Origin: Spirochaetales bacterium
Lineage (GTDB): Bacteria; Spirochaetota; Spirochaetia; DSM-2461
NCBI GenBank assembly: GCA_016936555.1
Contig: JAFGXR010000121.1
Coordinates: 50,496-114,495 of the forward strand
Direction of reading: 5' to 3'
Length of the DNA stretch: 64,000 bases
The notes below the pieces were generated by a model. That model was not told where the DNA came from. It worked only from the letters and a program-made list of their open reading frames with translations, and searched no databases. The stretch's first letter is position 1, and every line of letters begins with the position of its first letter. Position numbers and translations under genes: made by a program. Positions 24,618-34,173 of the stretch are shown here, in pieces.

Positions 24618-26303
24618 TTACTTTCCCGTAAAATCGCTCAGGGAAATGCATGACGCTTCATGAAAGGAGGTGCCGAGCCGCGATAATACGCCCTTTATCT
24701 CTTTTTCATCGCCTTCAACGCCCAGAACGGCATAGGCTTTGTTCCCCCGTTTCCCCAGCTGGAGATTCTTGACATTGACATTGACCGAAGCCAGAGCTGA
24801 GAGAAGTATGAGCAGTACGCCTTTTGAGTTGTTATGGCTTGTGATAATCATACAGGAGCTTATGGGAATATTCATTTCGATGCCATCGATCTCCAGGATT
24901 GTCGGATTGTCTTTCTTGGAGCTGCGAAGGGGATACATCTCTCTCTCTTCAAGGCTCAGAAAGCTCCCCGGACGGGTGCTGGAAGCGAATTCCAATGCAT
25001 CGTTCAGTCTGTCTTCCTGCCCGCTGAGAGTCAGGAAGGCTGTGGCCGTTCCGTCGCTGCTGTAATCGAGCCATGCCGTTTCCACATTGATGCTTTCCGA
25101 TGCCAGAGCGTTGAATAATACAGAGAGCACTCCCACATCGTCGCGATGGAGGGAATAGAGCCCTTTCATCTTCACCTGATTTTTGACAGCGCTGTTTTTA
25201 TCCGATACGGTGATGGATTTTTCTCCGGTTCTGGCCCTTATGATATCCGTATCCCCCGAGGCGGTGGATCCTGGAAAATCCGCAAGGAGATCGCGGAACT
25301 TTCCTCCGAAGGAGAGATTGGGAAGGCGAAGCGGTTCCGTTCGTGAAAAGCGCCTTTTCAGAAGTTCGATCGCCAGATTCAGGTAGTTGTAATGTTCTTC
25401 CGAGTTCACTTTTTCCTCAACGGGGTGCTTGATGGGGATGCCGTTTCGGTAACTCAGGTACCAGGAGTAACCGGCTTCCCTGATGTACTGGAGCGCCAGC
25501 TTGTAGTTCTGTCCGTAATCTCCGGGATGGTGACAATCCGTTCCGATTGTGACGGGAATGTTCAGCGCTCTGGCCCGCTTTAATACCGCCATTTGCGGGT
25601 AGATCCCGCAGCCTTTGACATGGCCGGCCATGTTGACATCCAGAGAGAGGTTGTACTCGCTTATCTTCTCCAGGAGAAGGCGCATTTTGACTGCCTCGGG
25701 TTCATCGGAATCATTGAGTTCCGCAAAGCATTCGGGGAGTCCCGTATAGAGTTTGGGGAGATCGATATGACCGACGACATCGATGATTTTGTAGGTCGTG
25801 TCGACCATTTCCATCATTTCCTCCAGGTATTCGACCCATAAGCGGCTTTTATCACCCCTTTTTTCCAGCAGTCTTTCCGTTTCGGCGGTTGAGCCGTCGT
25901 AGGCGATTTTCTCTTTGGAAAAGTGGATTGATCCGATGACGAAGTCGATTCCGTCGGCCTGGAATATTTTGGATTTGTTCCATTGGAGGCCCAGGCCCGT
26001 GCCGAGCCATTCCAGCTCGATCCCGTGTATGATCGTTATCCGGTCCCCGTATTTCTCTTTGAGCTCTTTTATATGGCTTCCGTACTGGAAATAAGCGGCA
26101 TCACCGCGGATGAATTTGATATCGGTGCGCCGTTCCGCGTCGTAGCGGTAACCGGTGAGCCGGGGCGTGTGGACGATGAATGTGACAGAAGGGTGCTCCA
26201 GTTCAATGGCTTTCAGGACAATTTCTTCCAGATTGTCGATGCCGTGTTTCAGATGGTCTTTGCCTGTGCCGGCGTGTATTCCGTGAGTTTCATATACAAA
26301 CAT
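24618..26303 (-). CDS. PHP-domain phosphoesterase fused to two ACT-like domains
   Basis: A 561-residue protein. Residues 1-300 are a PHP metal-dependent phosphoesterase like HisK-type histidinol phosphatases: THGIHAGTG, HGIELEW, GSIHFSKE, GHIDLPKLY and GTDCHHPGDYG give the metal ligands. After a linker, residues about 375-460 and 475-555 look like two ACT domains (KGLYSLHRDDVGVLSVLFNALASESINVETAW; NSKGVLLILLSALASVNVNVKNLQL). ACT domains usually bind amino acids, so an allosterically regulated phosphatase is suggested. The N-terminal motif is THGIHAGTG rather than the usual DxHxH, so the first ligand pair deviates. Confidence 0.72.
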   Translation of the reverse strand: MFVYETHGIHAGTGKDHLKHGIDNLEEIVLKAIELEHPSVTFIVHTPRLTGYRYDAERRTDIKFIRGDAAYFQYGSHIKELKEKYGDRITIIHGIELEWLGTGLGLQWNKSKIFQADGIDFVIGSIHFSKEKIAYDGSTAETERLLEKRGDKSRLWVEYLEEMMEMVDTTYKIIDVVGHIDLPKLYTGLPECFAELNDSDEPEAVKMRLLLEKISEYNLSLDVNMAGHVKGCGIYPQMAVLKRARALNIPVTIGTDCHHPGDYGQNYKLALQYIREAGYSWYLSYRNGIPIKHPVEEKVNSEEHYNYLNLAIELLKRRFSRTEPLRLPNLSFGGKFRDLLADFPGSTASGDTDIIRARTGEKSITVSDKNSAVKNQVKMKGLYSLHRDDVGVLSVLFNALASESINVETAWLDYSSDGTATAFLTLSGQEDRLNDALEFASSTRPGSFLSLEEREMYPLRSSKKDNPTILEIDGIEMNIPISSCMIITSHNNSKGVLLILLSALASVNVNVKNLQLGKRGNKAYAVLGVEGDEKEIKGVLSRLGTSFHEASCISLSDFTGK

Positions 26304-26359
26304 GGTCTATAATAGAATTCTTTTGAAATTACTGTATAGAGAAACAGATGAGTTTTTTT

Positions 26360-29050
26360 TCAGGATCTCCTTTTTTTCGTCTCCAGTAATTCATAGAGCG
26401 CCGGAATAAAAAAGAGGGTGATAAAAGTGGACGTCAGCATTCCCCCCAGAATAACCTGTCCCAGCGGGGCGTACATTTCCGCTCCGTTACCCCGGCCCAG
26501 CGCCATGGGAAGAACCCCGAGCATGGTTGTGAGCGTTGTCATCAGGATGGGCTGGAGCCGCGATCCGGCGCTTTCCAGCAGAGCTTCCCTTATGCCCATA
26601 TCTCTTTCCCGCCGGAGGAGATTTGTATAGTCCACCAGAATGATCGCGTTATTGACGACGACGCCGGAGAGGGCGATCAGTCCCAGGAAGGCTATGAAGG
26701 AGAGGACGGAACCGAAGACGTTGAGTCCGAACACCAGACCGATTAGGCTGAAGGGATAGGCCGCGATGATGATAAAGGGCTGGCGGAATTTTTCGAACTG
26801 AATGACCATGACGGCGTAGACCAGGAAGAGGGCGATCAGCAGAACCGTTATCATGCCGGGCAATTCGTCTTCCAGCATACCGGCCGTGCCGCCGGTACCC
26901 CTCGTAATGGTCGACGGGAAGGCCATCTCCTCCAGTTTGCTGTTCATCCGCTTGTCTATGGCGGTTACGTCTTCGCCGAAGTAGTAGCCTGTTATGGAGG
27001 CGTGGTAAAGTCTGTTTTCGCGGCTGACCGATCCGGGCGTCCTCTCCGTTTCCATTTCCGAAAAGGAGCTGTAGCTTATCGTGCTTCCCATGCTGTTGAG
27101 AAGATGCATTCTGTTCATTGAGTCGGGAGTCAGCGGTTGCTCATGAAGGTCGGAAATGAGCGTTATGTCCCTTATGACCCCGCCGTCGCGGTAGGATCCT
27201 ACCGTATCACCCAGGTAGAGAACGGTTCCCGTCGCCGCAGCTTCATAGGTACTGAGTCCAAGCTGACCGATTCTATTGGGATCTATGACAAATTTGAGCT
27301 TCATATTATCGGCTCCGGCGCTGTTATCCACATAATAGACCGAGGGGTCCTGTCTGATTATGTTTTCCACGGTTTCCGATGCCAGCTCCAGCTCTTCGAA
27401 ATCGGGGCTGTAGAGATCGACGATGTAGCCGCGGCCGCCTGTGGCATAGGTTATAAGTGTATCGAGGCCTCCGTTGAAGAAGAGGGCTTTGACATCGGTC
27501 ACATTGCTGTTGATTTCCGTCGTCAGGATTTTATTGATTTCATGGGTGCTCTGCTCTCTCCGGTCCGCCTGGACCAGGAGGACCGAGCCCGTGGCCCTGC
27601 CGGGAGAAATCTCGAAGAACATGGTTTCAATCCCCTCGACCCGGTCCCTGATTATTTTTTCTATCTCTTCGGTTTTATTTCTGCTTTTTTCCAGAGTGTA
27701 TCCCGCGGGATATTCCAGATGGATTTCTATCTCTCCCGTATCCAGAGAGGGGAAGACATTCATTCCCAGAGTCTGAAGGGACAAGCCGCTGATGATGAGT
27801 ACCGCAGCGGCAAAGGTGAAGATGAAACTCTTTTTATCGAGCATTTTTTCCAGCCCGCTCCGGTAGAGATCCGACAGCTTATCCAGCCAGTTGTGTTCTT
27901 TTTCCCGGGCTGTACCGGGCAGGTGGGCCGAGAGGAAAGGAACGACAATAAGGGAAACGATGAGGGACGCGGTGAGGCTGAGGATTATGGTTACGGCGAT
28001 GTTCCCGAAGAAAATCCCGACGATTCCCTTGAGGAAGAGCATGGGAAGGAAGACGCTTATGGTCGTCAGAGCCGATGCGAGAACGGCGTTGCCCATTTCC
28101 ATCGCCCCGTTGATCGATGCTGTTTTCTTATCCAGCCCTTCGCTCATGTGCTTGTGGATATTTTCCATGATGACGATGGAGGCATCGACCACCATGCCGA
28201 TGGCCACGGTAAGGCCCGCCAGGCTGAGGAGGTTCAGCGAGAGGCCGGCCAGCTTCAATCCGATCATGGAAAAGAGAATGCTCAAGGGGAGCGATACGGA
28301 AATATAGAGGGCGAAGCGGATATTTTTCAGAAACAGAAAAATAACGGCAAAGGCGAGAACAATCCCCAGCAGGAGAGATTTGCTGATGGACCAGACCGCA
28401 TTGAAGGTCACCCGGCTTTCATCCTGGATATAGTTGAAAGCGTCCACATCGGTCCGTTCCTCCGCCAGGCCGGAGAGTATTTCCTTCGCTTCCTTAATGA
28501 TCTTCAGGACATCTTCGCCATCGCGGCGGTACATTTTGAACAGGATGGTCTCTTCCCCGTCGGCCATGAGCAGCGAATTTTCCACCGGAGGCAGAAGCTC
28601 TATGTCAGCTACATCCCCCAGGAAGATCGGGCTTCCCGCCCGGGAACCCACAATCAGCCGGTTCAGATCATCGAGCGAACGGAAGTCTCCGGCCGTTTCC
28701 AAGACCAGGCTCTTCCCCCTGTATTGGACGGAACCGGCGGGAAGCGAGCGGTTATTGCTGCCGATTATCCGGCTGACTCCCAGTACAGAGAGGTTCAAAG
28801 CTTCCATTCTGCCGGAATCGAGCCCCGACAGGGTCGCCAGCTGTTTTTCAAGAGGAATGGACACTTCGTCGTTGACCCGGTCCGCATCGGCTCCGGGATA
28901 GAGGGAAATGACATTATACATGGGCATATTCACATCGGGGATGAAGGATACGGGGGTGCTCAGAAATGAGAGGACGCTGAATATGAGAAGGGATACCATC
29001 GAAATGATGACAATGGCCGGATGCATAACGGCGAAACGGGATATTTTCAT
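26360..29050 (-). CDS. RND efflux pump inner-membrane subunit with internal deletion
   Basis: Proton-driven hydrophobe/amphiphile exporter of the HAE-1/AcrB type, but only 896 residues where about 1000-1040 is usual. The N-terminal helix and VSFIPDVNMPMYNVIS are normal, then after PLEKQLATLSG (28828 region) the protein jumps to LDSGRMEALNLSVLGVSRIIGSNNRSLPAGS, which normally follows about 110 residues later. The whole PN1 porter subdomain core is therefore missing, in frame. The 12 membrane helices, including GMVVDASIVIMENI in TM4, are present. ATG 29050 overlaps the adaptor stop as TGATG. The pump is probably not functional. Confidence 0.85.
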   Translation of the reverse strand: MKISRFAVMHPAIVIISMVSLLIFSVLSFLSTPVSFIPDVNMPMYNVISLYPGADADRVNDEVSIPLEKQLATLSGLDSGRMEALNLSVLGVSRIIGSNNRSLPAGSVQYRGKSLVLETAGDFRSLDDLNRLIVGSRAGSPIFLGDVADIELLPPVENSLLMADGEETILFKMYRRDGEDVLKIIKEAKEILSGLAEERTDVDAFNYIQDESRVTFNAVWSISKSLLLGIVLAFAVIFLFLKNIRFALYISVSLPLSILFSMIGLKLAGLSLNLLSLAGLTVAIGMVVDASIVIMENIHKHMSEGLDKKTASINGAMEMGNAVLASALTTISVFLPMLFLKGIVGIFFGNIAVTIILSLTASLIVSLIVVPFLSAHLPGTAREKEHNWLDKLSDLYRSGLEKMLDKKSFIFTFAAAVLIISGLSLQTLGMNVFPSLDTGEIEIHLEYPAGYTLEKSRNKTEEIEKIIRDRVEGIETMFFEISPGRATGSVLLVQADRREQSTHEINKILTTEINSNVTDVKALFFNGGLDTLITYATGGRGYIVDLYSPDFEELELASETVENIIRQDPSVYYVDNSAGADNMKLKFVIDPNRIGQLGLSTYEAAATGTVLYLGDTVGSYRDGGVIRDITLISDLHEQPLTPDSMNRMHLLNSMGSTISYSSFSEMETERTPGSVSRENRLYHASITGYYFGEDVTAIDKRMNSKLEEMAFPSTITRGTGGTAGMLEDELPGMITVLLIALFLVYAVMVIQFEKFRQPFIIIAAYPFSLIGLVFGLNVFGSVLSFIAFLGLIALSGVVVNNAIILVDYTNLLRRERDMGIREALLESAGSRLQPILMTTLTTMLGVLPMALGRGNGAEMYAPLGQVILGGMLTSTFITLFFIPALYELLETKKRRS

Positions 29051-29904
29051 CAGTTCGCGCTCCCGCCGATTACCCTGACTTCCTGGCATTCGCTCAGAAA
29101 ATGCTGTCCTTCCACAATAAATGCCTTCCCGGCGTATTCATACGAAAGGGCGAATCCATCGTCCCCGTTGAAAATTTCCCCGGGAGTGATGGAATGAACC
29201 AGATTCCCCTCATCCACATACCACAGCTGTCCTTTTCTGGTAAGAGCGTCATAGGGAAGAGAGATCTGATCCTCCCTTCTGTCGAGGATGAAACTCACTT
29301 CCATATACATTCCGGGAACGAGGAGCCCGCCCTCTTCAAGCTTGACGGTCACCTGGAATTTCATCGTGCCCGGTTCCACGTTGACGCGCTGAACGATACC
29401 TTCAATCGGAGATTTGACGCGGCTGTATTCGTACTGCACTCTGGCCAGCTCATACCGGGATTCGGTTGCCTTGTAATTGGTTTCCACCGTCTGGAACTGC
29501 TGTTCACTAATCAGGCTCTTTTCATACATGGATTTGTACCGGTTCATATCATCTCTGGCCAGACTGAGAGCCGCCTGTGCCTGCTGGAGATTGAGAAGAA
29601 GGCTTTCGTTTTCCAGAAGGGCGATGAGCTGCCCCGCTTCCACTTTCTGCCCCTCTTCCACGGGAACCGACTGAAGAACTCCGACAGCCTGAGGATAGAC
29701 GGCGACAGTATGGTCGCTTTCCACAAAGCTCCGGACACTGATTCTTTTCTCCAGAGTTCCGCTGCGGGGCAGCATGGTGACGACAGGAACTTTGATCTCC
29801 TCAATCATCTGTTTCTGTTCACGGTTGCCGCTTTTCCAGGTAAAAAAGATGATGCCGGTCAGAACTATGACCATGACGATAGATAATTGAATCCGAATCC
29901 GCAT
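29050..29904 (-). CDS. RND adaptor (membrane-fusion) protein with internal deletion
   Basis: Periplasmic adaptor that should bridge the RND pump and an outer-membrane channel. One membrane anchor is followed by a lipoyl half (VYPQAVGVLQSVPVEEGQKV), an alpha-hairpin (QQAQAALSLARDDMNRYKSMYEK) and the second lipoyl half (SPIEGIVQRVNVEPG). It then jumps directly to TMKFQVTVKLEEGGLLVPGMYMEV. The usual first part of the beta-barrel, about 50-60 residues, is missing at NVEPG/TMKF. ATG 29904 with GGAGG five bases upstream is better than the longer frame to 29931. Co-transcribed with the pump. Confidence 0.82.
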   Translation of the reverse strand: MRIRIQLSIVMVIVLTGIIFFTWKSGNREQKQMIEEIKVPVVTMLPRSGTLEKRISVRSFVESDHTVAVYPQAVGVLQSVPVEEGQKVEAGQLIALLENESLLLNLQQAQAALSLARDDMNRYKSMYEKSLISEQQFQTVETNYKATESRYELARVQYEYSRVKSPIEGIVQRVNVEPGTMKFQVTVKLEEGGLLVPGMYMEVSFILDRREDQISLPYDALTRKGQLWYVDEGNLVHSITPGEIFNGDDGFALSYEYAGKAFIVEGQHFLSECQEVRVIGGSAN

Positions 29905-29906
29905 AA

Positions 29907-31082
29907 AAGCCTCCGTTTCCATACTATGCAATTCCGGACTGGCTCAGGTTTTACCTGGCTTTTCTGCTCGCCTGGGATTTCGCCCTTATTCTGGCTGAAT
30001 ATTATTACCATCTGGCTTATCTCTACAGCGACAGGTATTTCCTCCCGGCTATCGGGATTATGCCGCCCTATCTGTTCGCGCTGGTTCTTCTGATGCTCGT
30101 CGCATGGCAGTTCCGCCGGCGGATGTTTATTCTCATGGTCGTGCTCCGAACGGTTCTGTCGGTGTACATCATTTCTCTTATAAACGAGCTGGAAGGATTG
30201 AAATGGATTATCTGGACGATCTTTGAGACGGCTAGCCTTTTTATAATGGGCGGAATTGTCTTTTTTCTGGTCAGCCAGCTGAAAAAACAGCGGGAGGATC
30301 TGAAGTCCATGAACAGGCAGATCAGCCGGCACGCCGCCACGGCGGAGGAACTGGCCGTCAGCTGGGAGAGGAACCGGCTGGCACGGGAGCTCCACGATAC
30401 GCTGGCCCACAGCTTCAGCGCCCTGGCGGTCCAGCTCGAAGCGTGCCGCAGGTTTCTGGATCAGGATAAGGATAAAGCAAGGAAATTCCTCGAGGAAGCC
30501 CATAAGATCACCGTTGACGGATTAAATGATACGCGGGCCGCCCTGAAGGAGCTGCGTTCCGCTCCTCTGGAAGAAATGGGTCTTGTTCTGGCTTTAAGAG
30601 AGGCTGCCGTAAAAGCGGCGGACCGGTGCGGAGCGGAACTTGATCTGGACCTCCCCGAAGCCGCCTTATGTTCCATCCCGGAAAGGGAGGAGCAGATGAT
30701 CTACCGCATTGCGCTGGAAGCGCTGGAGAATGCTGTCCGCCATTCCGGGGCTTCTCGGCTTTCGCTCAAATTCAGTTTCACCTCCGGTTCCTTCTGTCTG
30801 AAGATTTCCGACAGGGGAAAAGGTTTTAATACGGGGCAGCCCCATGAAGGGAAATGGGGGCTTGTCGGCATGGCCGAACGGGCCGGACTGATAGGAGCGG
30901 TTTTTACCCTTAAATCCCGCTCGGGTCAGGGGGTTCTCCAATTCACAGATAGCCGAAAGGGCCAACCTTGCGCCGGGTACGGTTCGCAATTACATAAGCC
31001 GGATTCTGCAGAAACTGGGTGCGGAAGACCGGATACAGGCGGCTCTCCTCGCCGTAAAAAGAGGTCTGGTCTCTCTGGATGA
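29907..31082 (+). pseudogene. NarL-type sensor histidine kinase, damaged at both ends
   Basis: Cytoplasmic kinase core of the HisKA_3 class: HDTLAHSFSALAVQLEACRRFL with the phospho-accepting His in RELHDT, and an ATPase region with ALENAVRHSG and GLVGMAERAGLIG. The N-terminal membrane part is coding from about 29907 (DWLRFYLAFLLAWDFALILAE) but has no ATG, GTG or TTG in frame until 30060; an ATG at 29926 is in another frame. At the 3' end the coding phase breaks after SGQG (about 30930) and runs into response-regulator DNA in a different frame. It would have controlled the divergent efflux genes. Confidence 0.72.
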
Positions 31083-31092
31083 GCCTTTTTAG
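30934..31092 (+). pseudogene. C-terminal fragment of a NarL/LuxR-type response regulator
   Basis: In the frame beginning at 30934 the DNA codes for FSNSQIAERANLAPGTVRNY and then ISRILQKLGAEDRIQAALLA, the DNA-binding half of a NarL-family regulator, ending at TAG 31090-31092. The receiver domain and start are absent; the fragment is joined out of frame to the kinase gene. This fits a deletion of roughly the kinase end plus most of the regulator gene. Confidence 0.72.
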
Positions 31093-31175
31093 AAATTCTC
31101 CGCACATCGGGTGCTCAAATCCTCATTTTCAGGTCATAATAGTACTATTAAAAAAGAATTGAGGAGACAGAAACT

Positions 31176-32618
31176 ATGAGCAAAACCTATACGCAGCAGC
31201 TGCTCGATCAGCTGGAAGATATAAACAGAATCCCCCGTAAATCGGGGAACCGCGGACCTGTTACGGAATACCTGAAAAAGTGGGCGGAGAGTCTCGGCTT
31301 TTCCTTCAAAGAAGATCATGTGCAGAATCTGAATATAAAAGTTCCGGGAACGGAAGGTTATGAAAAGTCTCCGATCGTCGTATTACAGGCACATACTGAT
31401 ATGGTCTGTGAAAAAACTCCCGAATCGACTCACGATTTTTCAAAAGATCCCATTGAACATGTTATAGAAGGAGACTGGCTGACAGCAAAAGATACAAGCC
31501 TCGGAGCGGACAATGGAATCGGCGTCGCCATGGCCATGGTAGCCGCCGCTGACAGTCATATAGCCCATCCTCCCCTGGAACTGGTCTTCACAACCGATGA
31601 AGAGGTCGGCCTCTGGGGCGCCGATGAAATCAAACCCGGATTTATAGAGGGTAAAATCCTTCTCAATCTCGATTCGGAGGAACTGGGCATTCTCACGGTC
31701 GGATGTGCCGGCGCTGTTATCAGCCATATTGATTACACTCTGGACCGTAAAGCTCCCGAAAGCGGTAAAGCAGCTCTTTCCCTCTCGATCGAGGGGTTCC
31801 GGGGCGGCCATTCCGGCGGAGATATTCACAGAAACAGAGGCAACGCCACGGCTGAACTCATCCGGGGGCTGGAAGCGCTGGGAAGGGAAATCCCCTTCGC
31901 CATCGGAGAGATAAGCGGCGGTTCCGCCATGAACGCCATTTCCCGGTCGGCAAAGGCTCTTGTTGTTGTGAATGAAGAGGAAGCGCAGAAGGTTCTCGAA
32001 CGGTGGGCGGATTTCGGAAAGTCCGTTGTCCTCGAAAACAGCGAAGTGGAACAAGATGCTTCGTGGAGTGCCGATAGAGCGGATCTCCCCGGGTCGGTTT
32101 TCTCTTCCGCTGATTCTCAGTCTCTTGTCAAAGCTCTCAGGCTCGTTCCCCACGGCGTTATTCACATGAATGCGGCGCTGCCCGATCAGGTGGAGACATC
32201 CATTAATTTCGGAGTCCTTCTCACAACGGAAAAAGGGGTCCGCATTACAACCATGCAGCGCGGTTCCGTCCGTTCCCGCCTTGTTGAAATAACCGACCGC
32301 CTGGAGAGTTTCGCCCGTCTCAGCGGCGGGGAGTATTCTCTTGAAACATTTATGGACCCCTGGCAGCCCGACTGGAACAGCCCCCTTGTTAAAAAAAGTC
32401 AGGATTTATGGAAGAAGCACATCGGTTCCGAAGCAAAACTGGAAGTGACTCATGGTGCGCTGGAGTGCGGTGTTATCGGGAATTTGAGCGGTGCTATGGA
32501 TATGATCTCCTTCGGCCCCGATATCGAAAATCCCCATTCACCCGATGAACGGATGCGGATCTCCTCGGTGGAGCCCGCTTTTACCTTTCTCATCAAACTG
32601 CTTGAAGAACTGAAGTGA
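31176..32618 (+). CDS. pepD: Aminoacyl-histidine dipeptidase (M20C)
   Basis: Cytoplasmic dizinc dipeptidase that hydrolyses Xaa-His and other unspecific dipeptides. The 480-residue length and all metal motifs fit: VLQAHTDMV, TSLGADNGIG, TTDEEVGLWGA (catalytic Glu and metal Glu) and LNLDSEE, with the dimerisation insert FRGGHSGGDIHRNRGNA. GAGGAG precedes the ATG. The next gene, also a peptidase, begins ten bases after the stop, so they form a peptide-degradation pair. Confidence 0.93.
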   Translation: MSKTYTQQLLDQLEDINRIPRKSGNRGPVTEYLKKWAESLGFSFKEDHVQNLNIKVPGTEGYEKSPIVVLQAHTDMVCEKTPESTHDFSKDPIEHVIEGDWLTAKDTSLGADNGIGVAMAMVAAADSHIAHPPLELVFTTDEEVGLWGADEIKPGFIEGKILLNLDSEELGILTVGCAGAVISHIDYTLDRKAPESGKAALSLSIEGFRGGHSGGDIHRNRGNATAELIRGLEALGREIPFAIGEISGGSAMNAISRSAKALVVVNEEEAQKVLERWADFGKSVVLENSEVEQDASWSADRADLPGSVFSSADSQSLVKALRLVPHGVIHMNAALPDQVETSINFGVLLTTEKGVRITTMQRGSVRSRLVEITDRLESFARLSGGEYSLETFMDPWQPDWNSPLVKKSQDLWKKHIGSEAKLEVTHGALECGVIGNLSGAMDMISFGPDIENPHSPDERMRISSVEPAFTFLIKLLEELK

Positions 32619-32628
32619 GGAAACGAAA

Positions 32629-34173
32629 ATGAACCCTATTGAAGACATAGTGAATCAGTTTAAAGAAGTCCGCCTTGAGGCGGATCTGAAGGCTTTGCCT
32701 GAAGATATCCGGGGAGCACTTCCCTATATCCGTCAGGCTATGGATCTGGTTACCAGGATTTTTCTGAAACAGCAGAACGAGCATCTTCCCGAACATTACG
32801 ATGCGGTCATGAAAGGCGATGATGAATTGAGGAAGCGTTTCTATGACCTTTTCAAAGGCCCCTGGAATCAGCTCACCGATTTTAAATCGGAGTATCCCGA
32901 TATGAATAACAGAAGCGCAGGATGCGCCTTCTATCCCGAAAGCTGGGCGAATGCGAAAATCCGGAAAACTGTTGAGAATATGAGCGGTCCTGAAAAAGAG
33001 GCCGCCATGGACAACTATACGGTACTCCGCGATGAAGACGGCGCTCTGGAGGCCATTCCCTATCACGTTTATTACGCCGAAGAACTGGGCGAGATATTCG
33101 ACCTTCTGGAAAAAGCCGCCGATATGGTGGAGCACGAGGGACTCAGCTCCTATCTGATCAATAAAGCCGAAGCTCTGGTCAGCGGGACATACCGGGAGAG
33201 CGACGCCGAGTGGGTCCGCCTGACCGACAGCCCCATCGATCTGGTCATCGGCCCCTATGAGGTTTATGCCGATGCCCTGCTGGGAGTTAAAGCAACCTAT
33301 GAAAGCATGCTTATGGTTGTCGACCGGGAGAAGGGCGATGCCCTTAAGGAAATCGAAAGCAATCTGGACAAGCTGGCTGCTGTTTTTCCCGTTCCCGCCG
33401 GTTCAAAAGCGGCAGTCGGAGGTATGGCGCCCATTGTCGTCGTCGACCAGATCTACTCCGGGGGAGAAGCGGCTCAGGGGGTTATGGCCGCCGCTTTCAA
33501 CCTGCCCAATGATGCCTGGGTCCGGGGTCATGTGGGGTGGAAGCAGGTCATGCTTCACAATGTCATGAAGGCCAAGTTCACCATCGGTACGAAGGAAATC
33601 GCAAAGAAAGTGATGCACGGCGGAGAACATGTCGATTTCGGGCCCATGTTCACCTTTGTGCTCCTCCACGAAATCAGCCACGGACTCGGACCGGCTTATC
33701 GGGCCGATGGAAGAGAAACTGCGAAATGCATTGGTTCATCCTATGTGGCGATCGAAGAGACGAAAGCCGATACGGGAGCTCTTTACCTGATCCTCAAACT
33801 GGGCGGGCAGTACGGAATCGGCAAATACGACAGCGCTGTCATGCTTAAAACCTATCTGGCCGGTCTGTTCCGTTCCATGCGCTTCGGCGTTCACGAAGCC
33901 CATGGAAAATCCAACGTCATTCAGTTCAACTGGCTGAAGGAGCACGGTGTCATAAGTAAGGACGGCGACCGGTTCGCCATCAAAGCGGATGATATCGAAA
34001 AAGTAGCGGAAGAACTGCTTGTCAAAGTCTGTACCATTGAAGCCGCTGCCTCGGAGGAAGAAGCGGAGGAATTTCTTCGTGAATACGGGACTCCCGGAGA
34101 AGACATTCTGCTCGCTCTGGAGGGACTCCGGGATATCCCTACCGATATCAAGCCGGTTTTTCCGGAATTCTAG
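32629..34173 (+). CDS. M49-family-like metallopeptidase (dipeptidyl peptidase III type)
   Basis: A 514-residue zinc peptidase. The metal motif is H347-E-I-S-H351 followed by GLGPAYR, and the second motif is EETKAD at 376-381. In dipeptidyl peptidase III the motif is HExxGH; the shorter HExxHG form with EExKAD is found in plant NUDX3-like and bacterial M49 relatives. No signal peptide, so it should work in the cytoplasm on short peptides together with PepD upstream. The last four bases overlap the convergent histidine kinase. Confidence 0.82.
   Translation: MNPIEDIVNQFKEVRLEADLKALPEDIRGALPYIRQAMDLVTRIFLKQQNEHLPEHYDAVMKGDDELRKRFYDLFKGPWNQLTDFKSEYPDMNNRSAGCAFYPESWANAKIRKTVENMSGPEKEAAMDNYTVLRDEDGALEAIPYHVYYAEELGEIFDLLEKAADMVEHEGLSSYLINKAEALVSGTYRESDAEWVRLTDSPIDLVIGPYEVYADALLGVKATYESMLMVVDREKGDALKEIESNLDKLAAVFPVPAGSKAAVGGMAPIVVVDQIYSGGEAAQGVMAAAFNLPNDAWVRGHVGWKQVMLHNVMKAKFTIGTKEIAKKVMHGGEHVDFGPMFTFVLLHEISHGLGPAYRADGRETAKCIGSSYVAIEETKADTGALYLILKLGGQYGIGKYDSAVMLKTYLAGLFRSMRFGVHEAHGKSNVIQFNWLKEHGVISKDGDRFAIKADDIEKVAEELLVKVCTIEAAASEEEAEEFLREYGTPGEDILLALEGLRDIPTDIKPVFPEF

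Noticed and set aside
27137..28969. A 610-codon open frame on the plus strand opposite the RND pump gene
   Set aside because: It is an antisense shadow of a strongly coding gene: low-complexity His/Asp/Gly-rich translation, no domain phrases, no ribosome site.
29926..30093. ATG 29926 as an independent small gene upstream of the efflux kinase
   Set aside because: That frame gives a non-descript product, whereas the neighbouring frame continues the membrane part of the kinase; it is better read as a damaged start of the kinase.
31137..31150. Perfect palindrome TAATAGTACTATTA upstream of pepD
   Set aside because: A/T-rich and no well-placed -35/-10 pair around it; a chance palindrome cannot be excluded, so it is not listed as an operator.
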